Shown here piece by piece: positions 1 to 4,912 of a stretch of DNA of 7,368 nucleotides. The position numbers and the translations under genes are program-made. How positions within the stretch are numbered: the stretch's first letter is position 1; the number at the start of each line of letters is the position of its first letter. The notes under the pieces were generated by a model. It was not told the DNA's origin, made no database searches, and saw nothing but the letters and a program-made list of their open reading frames with translations. Origin of the DNA: Bacillota bacterium (GTDB lineage Bacteria; Bacillota; Bacilli; Calditerricolales; Calditerricolaceae). Location of the stretch: assembly GCA_017577925.1 (NCBI GenBank), contig PKQU01000102.1, positions 1-7,368 of the forward strand, given 5' to 3'.

Positions 1-47
1 TGGAACGGCTCAAACGCCATTTCCGCGAAACGACGAAGGAGGGGTAA
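1..47 (+). CDS. C-terminal end of an unidentified gene (possibly DUF421/YetF-type)
   Basis: The third reading frame is open from the window edge and ends at TAA 45-47. It encodes a basic tail, ERLKRHFRETTKEG. The ribosome binding site of the next gene (AAGGAGGGG) lies inside these last codons, and the next GTG begins one base after the stop, so the two genes are almost certainly co-transcribed and perhaps translationally coupled. Fourteen residues are too few to identify a family. Genes for DUF4363 proteins, which is what follows, often sit directly after a DUF421 (YetF/YdfS-like) membrane protein gene in Bacillales, so that is the best guess. It is drawn from context only. Confidence 0.55.
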   Translation, partial: ERLKRHFRETTKEG

Positions 48-48
48 C

Positions 49-408
49 GTGCGGCTGCTTGTGTTGACCTTGTTGGGTTGCCTGGGGCTGGGGCTCGTGG
101 CCGGCTGCGCCAACCCGTTCAAAGTGCCCTTGTCGCCGGATCAGGACGTGCTCGGCGCCACCCACGCTACCCTGCGCGCCGTGGAAGCCCAGCAGTGGGC
201 CGCCGCGGACCACCACTACCAGCAGCTGCTTCACGCGTGGCGATCCATGCACCGCCGCATCTATTTAAACGCCGATGAGGGAGACATCCGCGCCTTCGAG
301 GAAACCCTGTCCGAACTGCGCGCCTACCTACGCCACAGGGAACAGACCGACGCCCTGGCCACGCTGTACCGGCTGGAAACGCTGTGGCACAACATCGCCA
401 AACTGTAA
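49..408 (+). CDS. DUF4363-type small lipoprotein
   Basis: The product is 119 residues long and starts at GTG, preceded by AAGGAGGGG at suitable distance. Residues 1-20 form a lipoprotein signal: two positively placed residues at most, a hydrophobic stretch, and the lipobox VAGC with Cys20 as the lipidated residue, so the mature protein should sit on the outer face of the cytoplasmic membrane. The rest is all-helical in character, with spaced Trp and Leu residues (W50, W65, W113), a pattern of paired helices with 'LLHAWRSMHRRIYL' and a closing 'LYRLETLWHNIAKL'. This matches the general size and layout I know for DUF4363 proteins of Bacillota, often encoded after DUF421 genes. The molecular function of the family is not known. 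The family call is from memory of its pattern, not from a search. Confidence 0.75.
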   Translation: MRLLVLTLLGCLGLGLVAGCANPFKVPLSPDQDVLGATHATLRAVEAQQWAAADHHYQQLLHAWRSMHRRIYLNADEGDIRAFEETLSELRAYLRHREQTDALATLYRLETLWHNIAKL

Positions 409-422
409 CCCGGAACAACACC

Positions 423-443
423 GCCCCCTCTGCACGAGGGGGC
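423..443. terminator. Hairpin terminator between convergent genes
   Basis: GCCCCCTC (423-430), a 5-base loop TGCAC, and GAGGGGGC (436-443) form a perfect 8-bp GC-rich stem between the stops of two convergent genes. Neither flank has a strong T run. On the minus strand the hairpin is followed by GGTGTTGTT, slightly richer in T than the plus side. It probably serves both genes, with the minus direction somewhat better supported. Confidence 0.65.
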
Positions 444-450
444 ACCGTCG

Positions 451-657
451 TTACTGGTTCTTGTACTGCGGTTCTTGCTCCAGCACGTAGTTCACGCGGC
501 TTTGGAGCGAGTTGACCACGCTGTCCATCGTCTGGGCCAGTTGCTGGTACAGCTGCTTTGCCTGCTGGTCCTGCGTCTCCAAGGCGTAGGATTTCAGGTC
601 CGCCGCTACCCCTTGGGCGCTGGCCAACGTCGTCTGCAGACGGCTGCCGATGGTCAT
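451..657 (-). CDS. DUF1657 family small protein
   Basis: The product has 68 residues when started at ATG 657-655 (MTIGSRLQTTLASAQG...). An upstream in-frame GTG at 666 lies within the Shine-Dalgarno GGAGGTG (670-664), so the ATG six bases after it is the better start. The pattern 'LASAQGVAADLKSYALETQDQQAKQLYQ', followed by a helix and 'EQEPQYKNQ' at the end, is characteristic of DUF1657: a short, soluble two-helix protein with no signal peptide, no Cys, and many Gln. DUF1657 genes or domains are found in spore-related clusters of Bacillales, including spoVA2mob operons and fusions with DUF421, so a role in or near the spore inner membrane is likely, though its biochemical activity is unknown. 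It faces the DUF4363 gene across a shared terminator and lies 71 bases downstream of the protease stop on the same strand. Confidence 0.88.
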   Translation of the reverse strand: MTIGSRLQTTLASAQGVAADLKSYALETQDQQAKQLYQQLAQTMDSVVNSLQSRVNYVLEQEPQYKNQ

Positions 658-663
658 GCGCTT

Positions 664-670
664 CACCTCC
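664..670 (-). promoter_or_regulatory. Ribosome binding site of the DUF1657 gene
   Basis: GGAGGTG reads on the minus strand six bases before ATG 657-655. Because the alternative upstream GTG start is part of this site, it fixes the start of the gene at 657. Confidence 0.8.
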
Positions 671-688
671 TCTCCGCTTGCCCACCTC

Positions 689-695
689 TAATATG
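689..695 (-). promoter_or_regulatory. Possible sigma-G-like -10 for the DUF1657 gene
   Basis: CATATTA on the minus strand matches the sigma-G -10 pattern CATnnTA completely and lies about 30 bases upstream of the DUF1657 start, in the short gap after the protease gene. No convincing -35 is present at the usual distance (the bases around 712-718 read TGTAGA), so this rests on the -10 alone. Confidence 0.3.
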
Positions 696-728
696 AGCAG
701 CCCGGCCCGCTTCTACATCTGGAAGTTG

Positions 729-2387
729 CTACGGCTCGAGGCGCCAGCCACGTTCCACCATGCGCACCACGGCAGCGCGCAGGGTCAGGGGACGCCGGGC
801 CGCTTCCGGGGAAAGGGACGGGGCGAGAAAGCCCGAACGCGATCCGCGGCCCGCCGCATCGTGCTCCAGCTTTTTCAACAGGCGGTCGAATTCCCCGACC
901 GTCACGTGCCGTCGCTGGCGAAGATCCCGCGCCATTTCCGCTCCGCGGCTGCCCAACACCCGCTCCAGCAACGCGGCCAGCTCGCGGCCGTTCAACGCCC
1001 GACCCGGTGCGGCGTCCGCCAGCCCCAGTTGCTGCATCAGCCGTGCGAGGCGCTGCGTGATCGTGTCCACGCGCCGCTCGTAAGTGGCCGAGGCTTCCCG
1101 CAAGGCGGCAGCCACATCCACCTGTCCATGACCGTACAGCGGATCCCATCCCGGGCGCCCGAGGTCCCGGGACGTCCGGATCAAGAGGCCGATCACGTCC
1201 CGGTTGCTCAAGGTCGGGTTCACCGAGCGCACCAGCGCGGCCACGCCGGCCACATGGGGGCTGGCCATCGATGTCCCTGACAGGGCTGCGTATCGGTCAT
1301 CCGGGAAGGTGCTGGCGATCTCGTCTCCCGGGGCGGTCAGGTCGATGGCCGCCCCGTAATTGGAATAGTCGGCCAAGCGCCGATCGGGCCGCAGCGCGGA
1401 GACGGCCAGCACCTCCGGATAGGAGGCCGGGAAACCGGAATCGGGCAAGGCGTCGTTCCCAGAGGCGGCAACCAGAACCACATCCCGCGCAAACGCGTAC
1501 CGCACGGCGTCGCGCAGGTACCGGGATTCCACGTAGTTGCCCAGGCTCAAGTTGATCACCTTTGCCCCGTTGTCCGTGGCCCAGATGATACCGTCACCGA
1601 CGTCAAACAGGTTGCCGGCCCCGCGGGCATCCAGCACCTTCACCGGCATGATGCGGCACTGCCACGTCACACCGGCCACGCCGCGGTGGTTGTTCGTGCG
1701 CGCAGCGATAATTCCGGCCACGTGGGTTCCGTGCCCTTGGTCGTCTTGCGGCGGGGCTCCCGGGTTCAACACGTTGCGTCCCGGGACCAGCCGTCCGCGT
1801 AAATCCGGGTGGTCGAGATCGACGCCGGTGTCGACGACGGCAACGATCACCGCCGGATCGCCCGTCGAAACCCGCCATCCCCGCTCACTGCCGATAAACG
1901 GCAAATTCCACTGATAGGGACGGTAAAACTCGTCATTGGGGACCCGCTTGCGCGACCCCCTGTCCTGCGGCTGGGACAACGGCGGCGTTCCCATGGCCCC
2001 TCCGCGCACGGTGTTGGCCCGAATGATGTAGTTCGGCTCGACATAGGCCGCCCCTTTGTCATGGAAAAAGCGCATCAGTTCCGCAGTGCTCCTGGAGCGT
2101 GAACGGACAATGCACACCAGATGGTTGTGCCGCACGTGGGTGGCGTCCACCTCGCGAAGCCACCGGTGCATCGTCTTCTCTTCCGGATGGTTGGCAAAAC
2201 GGACCACCACTTCTCCTTCCCGGTACTCCCCGGGGCGCATCCCCTCCCGCACCTGCAGCCGCTCGACCGGTGCCCCGGGAGCGCGCACCCGGGCACCGTC
2301 ATCGGCCGGAGGAGGCTGCACCCGGCCGATGCTGGGCACCAGGGTCACTGCCAGCACCACCATCAGCCACCACAACCTGTGCTTCAC
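729..2387 (-). CDS. Secreted subtilisin-like serine protease (S8) with C-terminal extension
   Basis: A 552-residue subtilase starting at GTG, with AGGGGGG six bases upstream. Residues 1-20 are a signal peptide (basic MKHR, then a hydrophobic stretch). Residues about 57-122 look like an inhibitor-type propeptide, ending in the familiar 'YVEPNY'. The catalytic domain runs from about 155 to 430. The triad is Asp186 in VVDTGVDLDHPDL, His219 in GHGTHVAGI and Ser373 in GTSMASPHVAG, with oxyanion Asn311 in AASGND. All four are intact, so an active secreted endopeptidase is expected. Beyond the domain end (GHGQVDVAAAL, near 428) there are about 120 more residues, rich in Arg, Leu and Glu, predicted helical, without a family I recognise. 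The gene appears to stand alone: the preceding cortex-enzyme gene has its own terminator. No clear terminator follows it, so some read-through into the DUF1657 gene is possible. Whether it acts in sporulation, germination or nutrient supply cannot be told from sequence. Confidence 0.95.
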   Translation of the reverse strand: MKHRLWWLMVVLAVTLVPSIGRVQPPPADDGARVRAPGAPVERLQVREGMRPGEYREGEVVVRFANHPEEKTMHRWLREVDATHVRHNHLVCIVRSRSRSTAELMRFFHDKGAAYVEPNYIIRANTVRGGAMGTPPLSQPQDRGSRKRVPNDEFYRPYQWNLPFIGSERGWRVSTGDPAVIVAVVDTGVDLDHPDLRGRLVPGRNVLNPGAPPQDDQGHGTHVAGIIAARTNNHRGVAGVTWQCRIMPVKVLDARGAGNLFDVGDGIIWATDNGAKVINLSLGNYVESRYLRDAVRYAFARDVVLVAASGNDALPDSGFPASYPEVLAVSALRPDRRLADYSNYGAAIDLTAPGDEIASTFPDDRYAALSGTSMASPHVAGVAALVRSVNPTLSNRDVIGLLIRTSRDLGRPGWDPLYGHGQVDVAAALREASATYERRVDTITQRLARLMQQLGLADAAPGRALNGRELAALLERVLGSRGAEMARDLRQRRHVTVGEFDRLLKKLEHDAAGRGSRSGFLAPSLSPEAARRPLTLRAAVVRMVERGWRLEP

Positions 2388-2411
2388 CGCATTCCCCCCT
2401 CACCAACAGGC

Positions 2412-2436
2412 GTCGACTCGCGCAGTCGCGAACGAC
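2412..2436 (-). other. Stem-loop in the region upstream of the protease gene
   Basis: GTCG (2412-2415) with TCGCG (2418-2422), a 4-base loop CAGT, then CGCGA (2427-2431) and CGAC (2433-2436) form an interrupted hairpin with nine pairs and a small internal loop. It lies 25-49 bases upstream of the protease start, just before its ribosome binding site, so it would be in the mRNA leader. It could influence translation or mRNA stability, or mark a binding site, but it may also be chance in GC-rich DNA. I found no convincing promoter in 2388-2493. Confidence 0.3.
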
Positions 2437-2493
2437 TCCGTCGAGAAGGCTCCCTCTTAGTTTGCCGCGCCGTTCCCCTTTTCCCGTCACGGA

Positions 2494-2523
2494 GAAAAAA
2501 GGAAAAGCCCCGCAGTCGGGGCT
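2494..2523 (-). terminator. Rho-independent terminator of the SleB-like gene
   Basis: Read on the minus strand, AGCCCCG, loop ACTG, CGGGGCT form a perfect 7-bp stem followed by TTTCCTTTTTT. This is a classic intrinsic terminator about 75 bases after the stop of the cortex-lytic enzyme gene, and it separates that gene from the protease gene downstream. Confidence 0.92.
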
Positions 2524-2599
2524 AATTGGCGTCCAACGCCTCGCGGTTCGATTGTGGAAAACGGCGGTCCGAATCGGAAAGTTGCGGGTGGCATTGCGG

Positions 2600-3646
2600 T
2601 CATTTGGTAAAGATGTGCTTCCCGATGCGCTTGATCTGCGGGCGGCTCCAAATCCACTTGGAGGTGGCGCGTTCCGGATTGAAGTAATAGAGGGCGCCAC
2701 CGGTGGGATCCCATCCGTTCAATGCATCGATGACGGCCCGCCGCGACTCGCGGTCGGGGGGGAGCCAAATTTGCCCGTCGGCGACAGCCTCGAAGGCCAG
2801 CGGCTCAAAGATCACGCCGGCCGGTGTGTTGGGAAACGCCGCGCTTTCGATGCGGTTCAAGATCACCGCGGCTACCGCCACCTTCCCCACGTACGGCTCG
2901 CCGCGCGCTTCCGCGTGGACCGCGCGGGCCATCAAATCGATGTCGCGCTCCGAGAAACCCCGGAACCCCGACGTTTGCACCGGGCGGCGCGCCGATGGTG
3001 CAGCAGGGGTCGCAGCGCGCGGAGGAGCGGGCGGTGCGACCTGGCGCGGCGGCGCAACACGGGCCTCCATCCCCCACCGCCAGCGCTTGGTGGCCTCCCA
3101 CAGCTTGCCCTGGGTGCGCACCCCGGCAATGCCGTCAACGGGCAGGCCAAACCGCCATTGGAACGTCCGCACCGCCCGCAGCGTACGCCAGCCATAGCGA
3201 CCGTCGATGGGTCCCGGATCGTAGCCGAGAAACTTCAGGCGCGCCTGCAACTCGCGCACCCGCGGCCCCCGCGACCCCACTTTGAGAATCGGGATGGTGG
3301 GCTTTCCTGCTAGCCTCTCCAGCCCAGGATACCAATGTCTGGTGGCCTGCCACAGCTTCACTTTGGTGCGCGGCCCGACCACGCCGTCCACACGCAATCC
3401 CCACTCGTACTGAAACCGCCGCACCGCCAAATAGGTCCGACGGCCAAAATGGCCATCGACCGGTCCCGTATACAGTCCCAGCAGCTTGAGACGGCCTTGC
3501 AGTTCATAGACATCGCCACCGCGCATGCCCATCCACAGGGTCTGCTGGCCAAAGGCAGCCGTCCGCTCCACAAAGACCGACAGTGTCGTCGAGACCAAGA
3601 GGACTACGACCACCGCGAGAAGAACACGCTGCCATCGTCTTGCCAT
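2600..3646 (-). CDS. SleB-like spore cortex-lytic enzyme with two peptidoglycan-binding domains
   Basis: With the start at ATG 3646 the product has 348 residues; GGGAGG lies seven bases upstream, whereas the longer in-frame ATG at 3670 has no such site. Residues about 8-32 form a signal peptide or membrane anchor. Two PG_binding_1 domains follow (about 41-100 and 122-181), each with the 'VxELQxRLKxLG...GPxDGxxGxRT' pattern. A Pro/Ala-rich linker spans about 197-228. The C-terminal Hydrolase_2/SleB domain covers about 240-345, with probable catalytic Glu246 in AVHAEARGEPY and the signature GWDPTGGALYYFNP...SKWIWSRP. SleB enzymes are lytic transglycosylases that degrade muramic-delta-lactam cortex during germination. 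The usual SleB has one binding domain, so the duplication is notable. No ypeB follows; the gene is closed by a terminator. It may be a paralogue of a canonical sleB elsewhere, hence no symbol is assigned. Confidence 0.93.
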   Translation of the reverse strand: MARRWQRVLLAVVVVLLVSTTLSVFVERTAAFGQQTLWMGMRGGDVYELQGRLKLLGLYTGPVDGHFGRRTYLAVRRFQYEWGLRVDGVVGPRTKVKLWQATRHWYPGLERLAGKPTIPILKVGSRGPRVRELQARLKFLGYDPGPIDGRYGWRTLRAVRTFQWRFGLPVDGIAGVRTQGKLWEATKRWRWGMEARVAPPRQVAPPAPPRAATPAAPSARRPVQTSGFRGFSERDIDLMARAVHAEARGEPYVGKVAVAAVILNRIESAAFPNTPAGVIFEPLAFEAVADGQIWLPPDRESRRAVIDALNGWDPTGGALYYFNPERATSKWIWSRPQIKRIGKHIFTK

Positions 3647-3653
3647 CCCCATT

Positions 3654-3659
3654 CCTCCC
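3654..3659 (-). promoter_or_regulatory. Ribosome binding site deciding the SleB-like start
   Basis: GGGAGG on the minus strand is followed by a 7-base spacer and ATG 3646-3644. A second in-frame ATG at 3652 is only two bases from the site and too close, and the ATG at 3670 lies upstream of it, so 3646 is the preferred start. Confidence 0.75.
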
Positions 3660-3680
3660 GGTCGGGACATTGGTTGCCCT

Positions 3681-3711
3681 TAGTGTTCCGACCGAGGGAG
3701 GCCGTTTATAC
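3681..3711 (-). promoter_or_regulatory. Candidate forespore (sigma-F/sigma-G type) promoter of the SleB-like gene
   Basis: On the minus strand GTATA (3711-3707) is separated by exactly 16 bases from CGGAACACTA (3690-3681). This fits the sigma-F consensus GywTA-n16-GgnrAnAnTw at every defined position except the first G of the -10. Sigma-G recognises related sequences, and sleB of Bacillus subtilis is a sigma-G gene. The element ends about 35 bases upstream of the start codon, a suitable distance. The consensus is quoted from memory. Confidence 0.6.
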
Positions 3712-3720
3712 GCAGCCTGC

Positions 3721-3748
3721 AAAAAGACAAAAAGACCCCGCGCGGGTC
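3721..3748 (-). terminator. Rho-independent terminator of ylaN
   Basis: On the minus strand GACCC, loop GCGCG, GGGTC are followed by TTTTTGTCTTTTT. The stem is only 5 bp but GC-rich, and the T tract is strong. It lies about 40 bases after the ylaN stop and just upstream of the SleB-like gene's promoter, so the two minus-strand genes are separate transcription units. Confidence 0.85.
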
Positions 3749-3788
3749 ACCCTCAGCGGGCGCCAACGGATGGCGGCTCTTCCTTTGG

Positions 3789-4073
3789 CTACCGCCGTTT
3801 GTTGTACGCCTCGTGGATTTTGGTCAATTTCTGCTCCAGTTCGTCGAGCAGCTGTTTGCCGGTCGCCTCGTCGATGAGGCCCAAACGGATGGCGAAATCG
3901 ATCTCCCGAGAAAAACCGAACATCTGCGTGTCCAGAACCTCTTCATACAGCGGACATTGGGGGGTCGTCAAGTTTTCAATCTGGACTTCAATCAATTTGC
4001 TGATTTTTTCCGCGTCGGCCTGCAACAATTTCAGGGCCTTTTGGCTCACTTCGGTGGCGATGTTGGTGGACAA
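3789..4073 (-). CDS. ylaN: YlaN family protein (DUF1507), iron-homeostasis partner of Fur
   Basis: The product has 94 residues if started at TTG 4073-4071. The core 'TPQCPLYEEVLDTQMFGFSREIDF' region with 'AIRLGLIDEATGKQLLDELE' is the hallmark of YlaN. In Bacillus subtilis and Staphylococcus aureus YlaN is a small cytoplasmic protein that binds iron and interacts with Fur, and it matters for growth under iron limitation. Three starts are possible. ATG 4100 would begin almost at the predicted transcription start, ATG 4079 is only one base from the GGAGGG site, and TTG 4073 has an ideal 6-base spacing and gives an N-terminus about as long as I recall for the family (QKALKLL near residue 11). It is transcribed alone, divergently from the 4229 gene, and closed by its own terminator. 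In B. subtilis it lies near ftsW and pycA; that context is absent here. Confidence 0.93.
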   Translation of the reverse strand: MSTNIATEVSQKALKLLQADAEKISKLIEVQIENLTTPQCPLYEEVLDTQMFGFSREIDFAIRLGLIDEATGKQLLDELEQKLTKIHEAYNKRR

Positions 4074-4079
4074 GGCCAT

Positions 4080-4085
4080 CCCTCC
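4080..4085 (-). promoter_or_regulatory. Ribosome binding site deciding the ylaN start (TTG)
   Basis: GGAGGG on the minus strand is followed by ATGGCC and then TTG. The ATG directly after it is too close to be used efficiently, so the site points to the TTG at 4073 as the initiation codon. Confidence 0.65.
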
Positions 4086-4108
4086 GATCCCACAGTCCAT
4101 TCATCGCT

Positions 4109-4117
4109 ATTGTAGCA
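4109..4117 (-). promoter_or_regulatory. Extended -10 promoter of ylaN
   Basis: TGCTACAAT on the minus strand is an extended -10 (TGn plus TACAAT, five of six consensus bases). No good -35 is seen, which is usual for extended -10 promoters. Transcription would begin near 4102, leaving a leader of about 30 bases before the TTG start. Confidence 0.65.
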
Positions 4118-4179
4118 TAAGCACCCTACGCGGGCTAGAAGCGCCACGGGGCGGCGCCCGCTGGCCCATACGCCGACCA

Positions 4180-4188
4180 TGGTATAAT
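4180..4188 (+). promoter_or_regulatory. Extended -10 promoter of the 4229 gene
   Basis: TGGTATAAT is a perfect extended -10 (TGn plus TATAAT). The -35 region (CTGGCC near 4161) is poor. Transcription would start near 4195, about 34 bases before the ATG. With the ylaN promoter it makes a divergent pair with -10 elements about 65 bases apart. Confidence 0.75.
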
Positions 4189-4228
4189 GGGAACGCGACG
4201 ATCGGCGGGAAAAGGAGGTTGCGACCTG

Positions 4229-4729
4229 ATGGCGGACGTCATCGTGATCAAGGGAAACGTGCGCTACACCATTACCCTCGACCCCACGGTGTGGATTTTT
4301 GACGACCGCAAAGTGCCGATGGCCGAGGCCTTCAATCGTGCCCGGGAAGCCCAGGAGCCGGCACGTCGGGAAGCGGAAGCGGAAACGGCTGCGGAGCGGT
4401 GGGTCGCCGCGCTGCGCGATGGCGCGGTCCCGACCGCCAGAAGTGAAGCCCTGTACGCAGCCAAGCAGGCGTTGGAGGGCGATTGGGGCATGCCGCTGGC
4501 CCCCTTCCTGCAAAACGCCGGCCCGGCCCCCAACGCGACCGCGGTTGTCTGTCACCTCGACAACGGTGAGCGTGTCACCCTGTCCCTCGAGGAAGCCATG
4601 GGGGCAATCCTGCAGTTTGCCCAAAACGGCAAGCCGATCCGCGACGGTGGACCGGTTTACCTGTTTTACGGCGACGGTCGCAACCGCGACAACCCCATTC
4701 GGGGCATTGCCGTATTGGAAGTGGTGTGA
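4229..4729 (+). CDS. Conserved protein of unknown function with a VWIFDDRKV motif
   Basis: The product has 166 residues from ATG 4229. AAAGGAGGT lies about ten bases upstream, slightly far but the only good site; the longer in-frame ATG at 4187 falls in the promoter's -10 region. No signal peptide or membrane segment is present, so it is likely cytoplasmic. Residues 4-30 form a beta-rich start with the motif TLDPTVWIFDDRKV. Residues 32-85 are a charged, Ala/Glu/Arg-rich helical stretch. Residues 86-166 form a second domain, from GMPLAPFLQNA through NGKPIRDGGPVYLFYGDG to RDNPIRGIAVLEV. I recall similar proteins in Bacillaceae, some carrying a 'peptidyl-prolyl isomerase' label that nothing in this sequence supports. 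The C-terminal pattern loosely resembles the end of a sulfite-oxidase-type molybdopterin fold. Function is unknown. It is a single gene, divergent from ylaN and ended by the hairpin at 4762. Confidence 0.88.
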   Translation: MADVIVIKGNVRYTITLDPTVWIFDDRKVPMAEAFNRAREAQEPARREAEAETAAERWVAALRDGAVPTARSEALYAAKQALEGDWGMPLAPFLQNAGPAPNATAVVCHLDNGERVTLSLEEAMGAILQFAQNGKPIRDGGPVYLFYGDGRNRDNPIRGIAVLEVV

Positions 4730-4761
4730 TGCCCCTCTTCGCTTGGAAGTGCATGAGGAAA

Positions 4762-4804
4762 GAAGCGCCCTTCCACGCCGCTATGCCGTGTGGAAGGGCG
4801 CTTC
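4762..4804. terminator. Long perfect hairpin, probable bidirectional terminator
   Basis: GAAGCGCCCTTCCAC (4762-4776) and GTGGAAGGGCGCTTC (4790-4804) are perfectly complementary 15-base arms around a 13-base loop. The hairpin sits 32 bases after the stop of the plus-strand gene and about 108 bases after the stop of the convergent debranching-enzyme gene. The trailing tracts are modest: CATTTGATT on the plus strand and TTTCCTC on the minus strand. Position between convergent genes favours a shared terminator. Confidence 0.75.
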
Positions 4805-4912
4805 CATTTGATTCCCAAATCTCTATCGTTTTCAACACGTTCAGAAAGCGGCGCAAAATCGTTGAGGTCGTCTTCCGGCTTCATGATTTCCGCCAAAACC
4901 ATCGTGATGCCG

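Noticed and set aside
558..1280. Plus-strand open frames opposite the protease C-terminus and the DUF1657 gene
   Set aside because: Composition is typical of antisense GC-rich frames, and no ribosome binding site or family pattern was seen.
2099..3313. A 404-codon plus-strand open frame spanning the protease 5' end, the intergenic region and the SleB-like gene
   Set aside because: It crosses two well supported minus-strand genes and a terminator, and its product is low-complexity Arg/Pro/Ala-rich without motifs.
4141..4165. GC-rich partial inverted repeat (GCGCC/GGCGC) between the divergent promoters
   Set aside because: Only five pairs in very GC-rich DNA, with no relation to either start. 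Likely chance.
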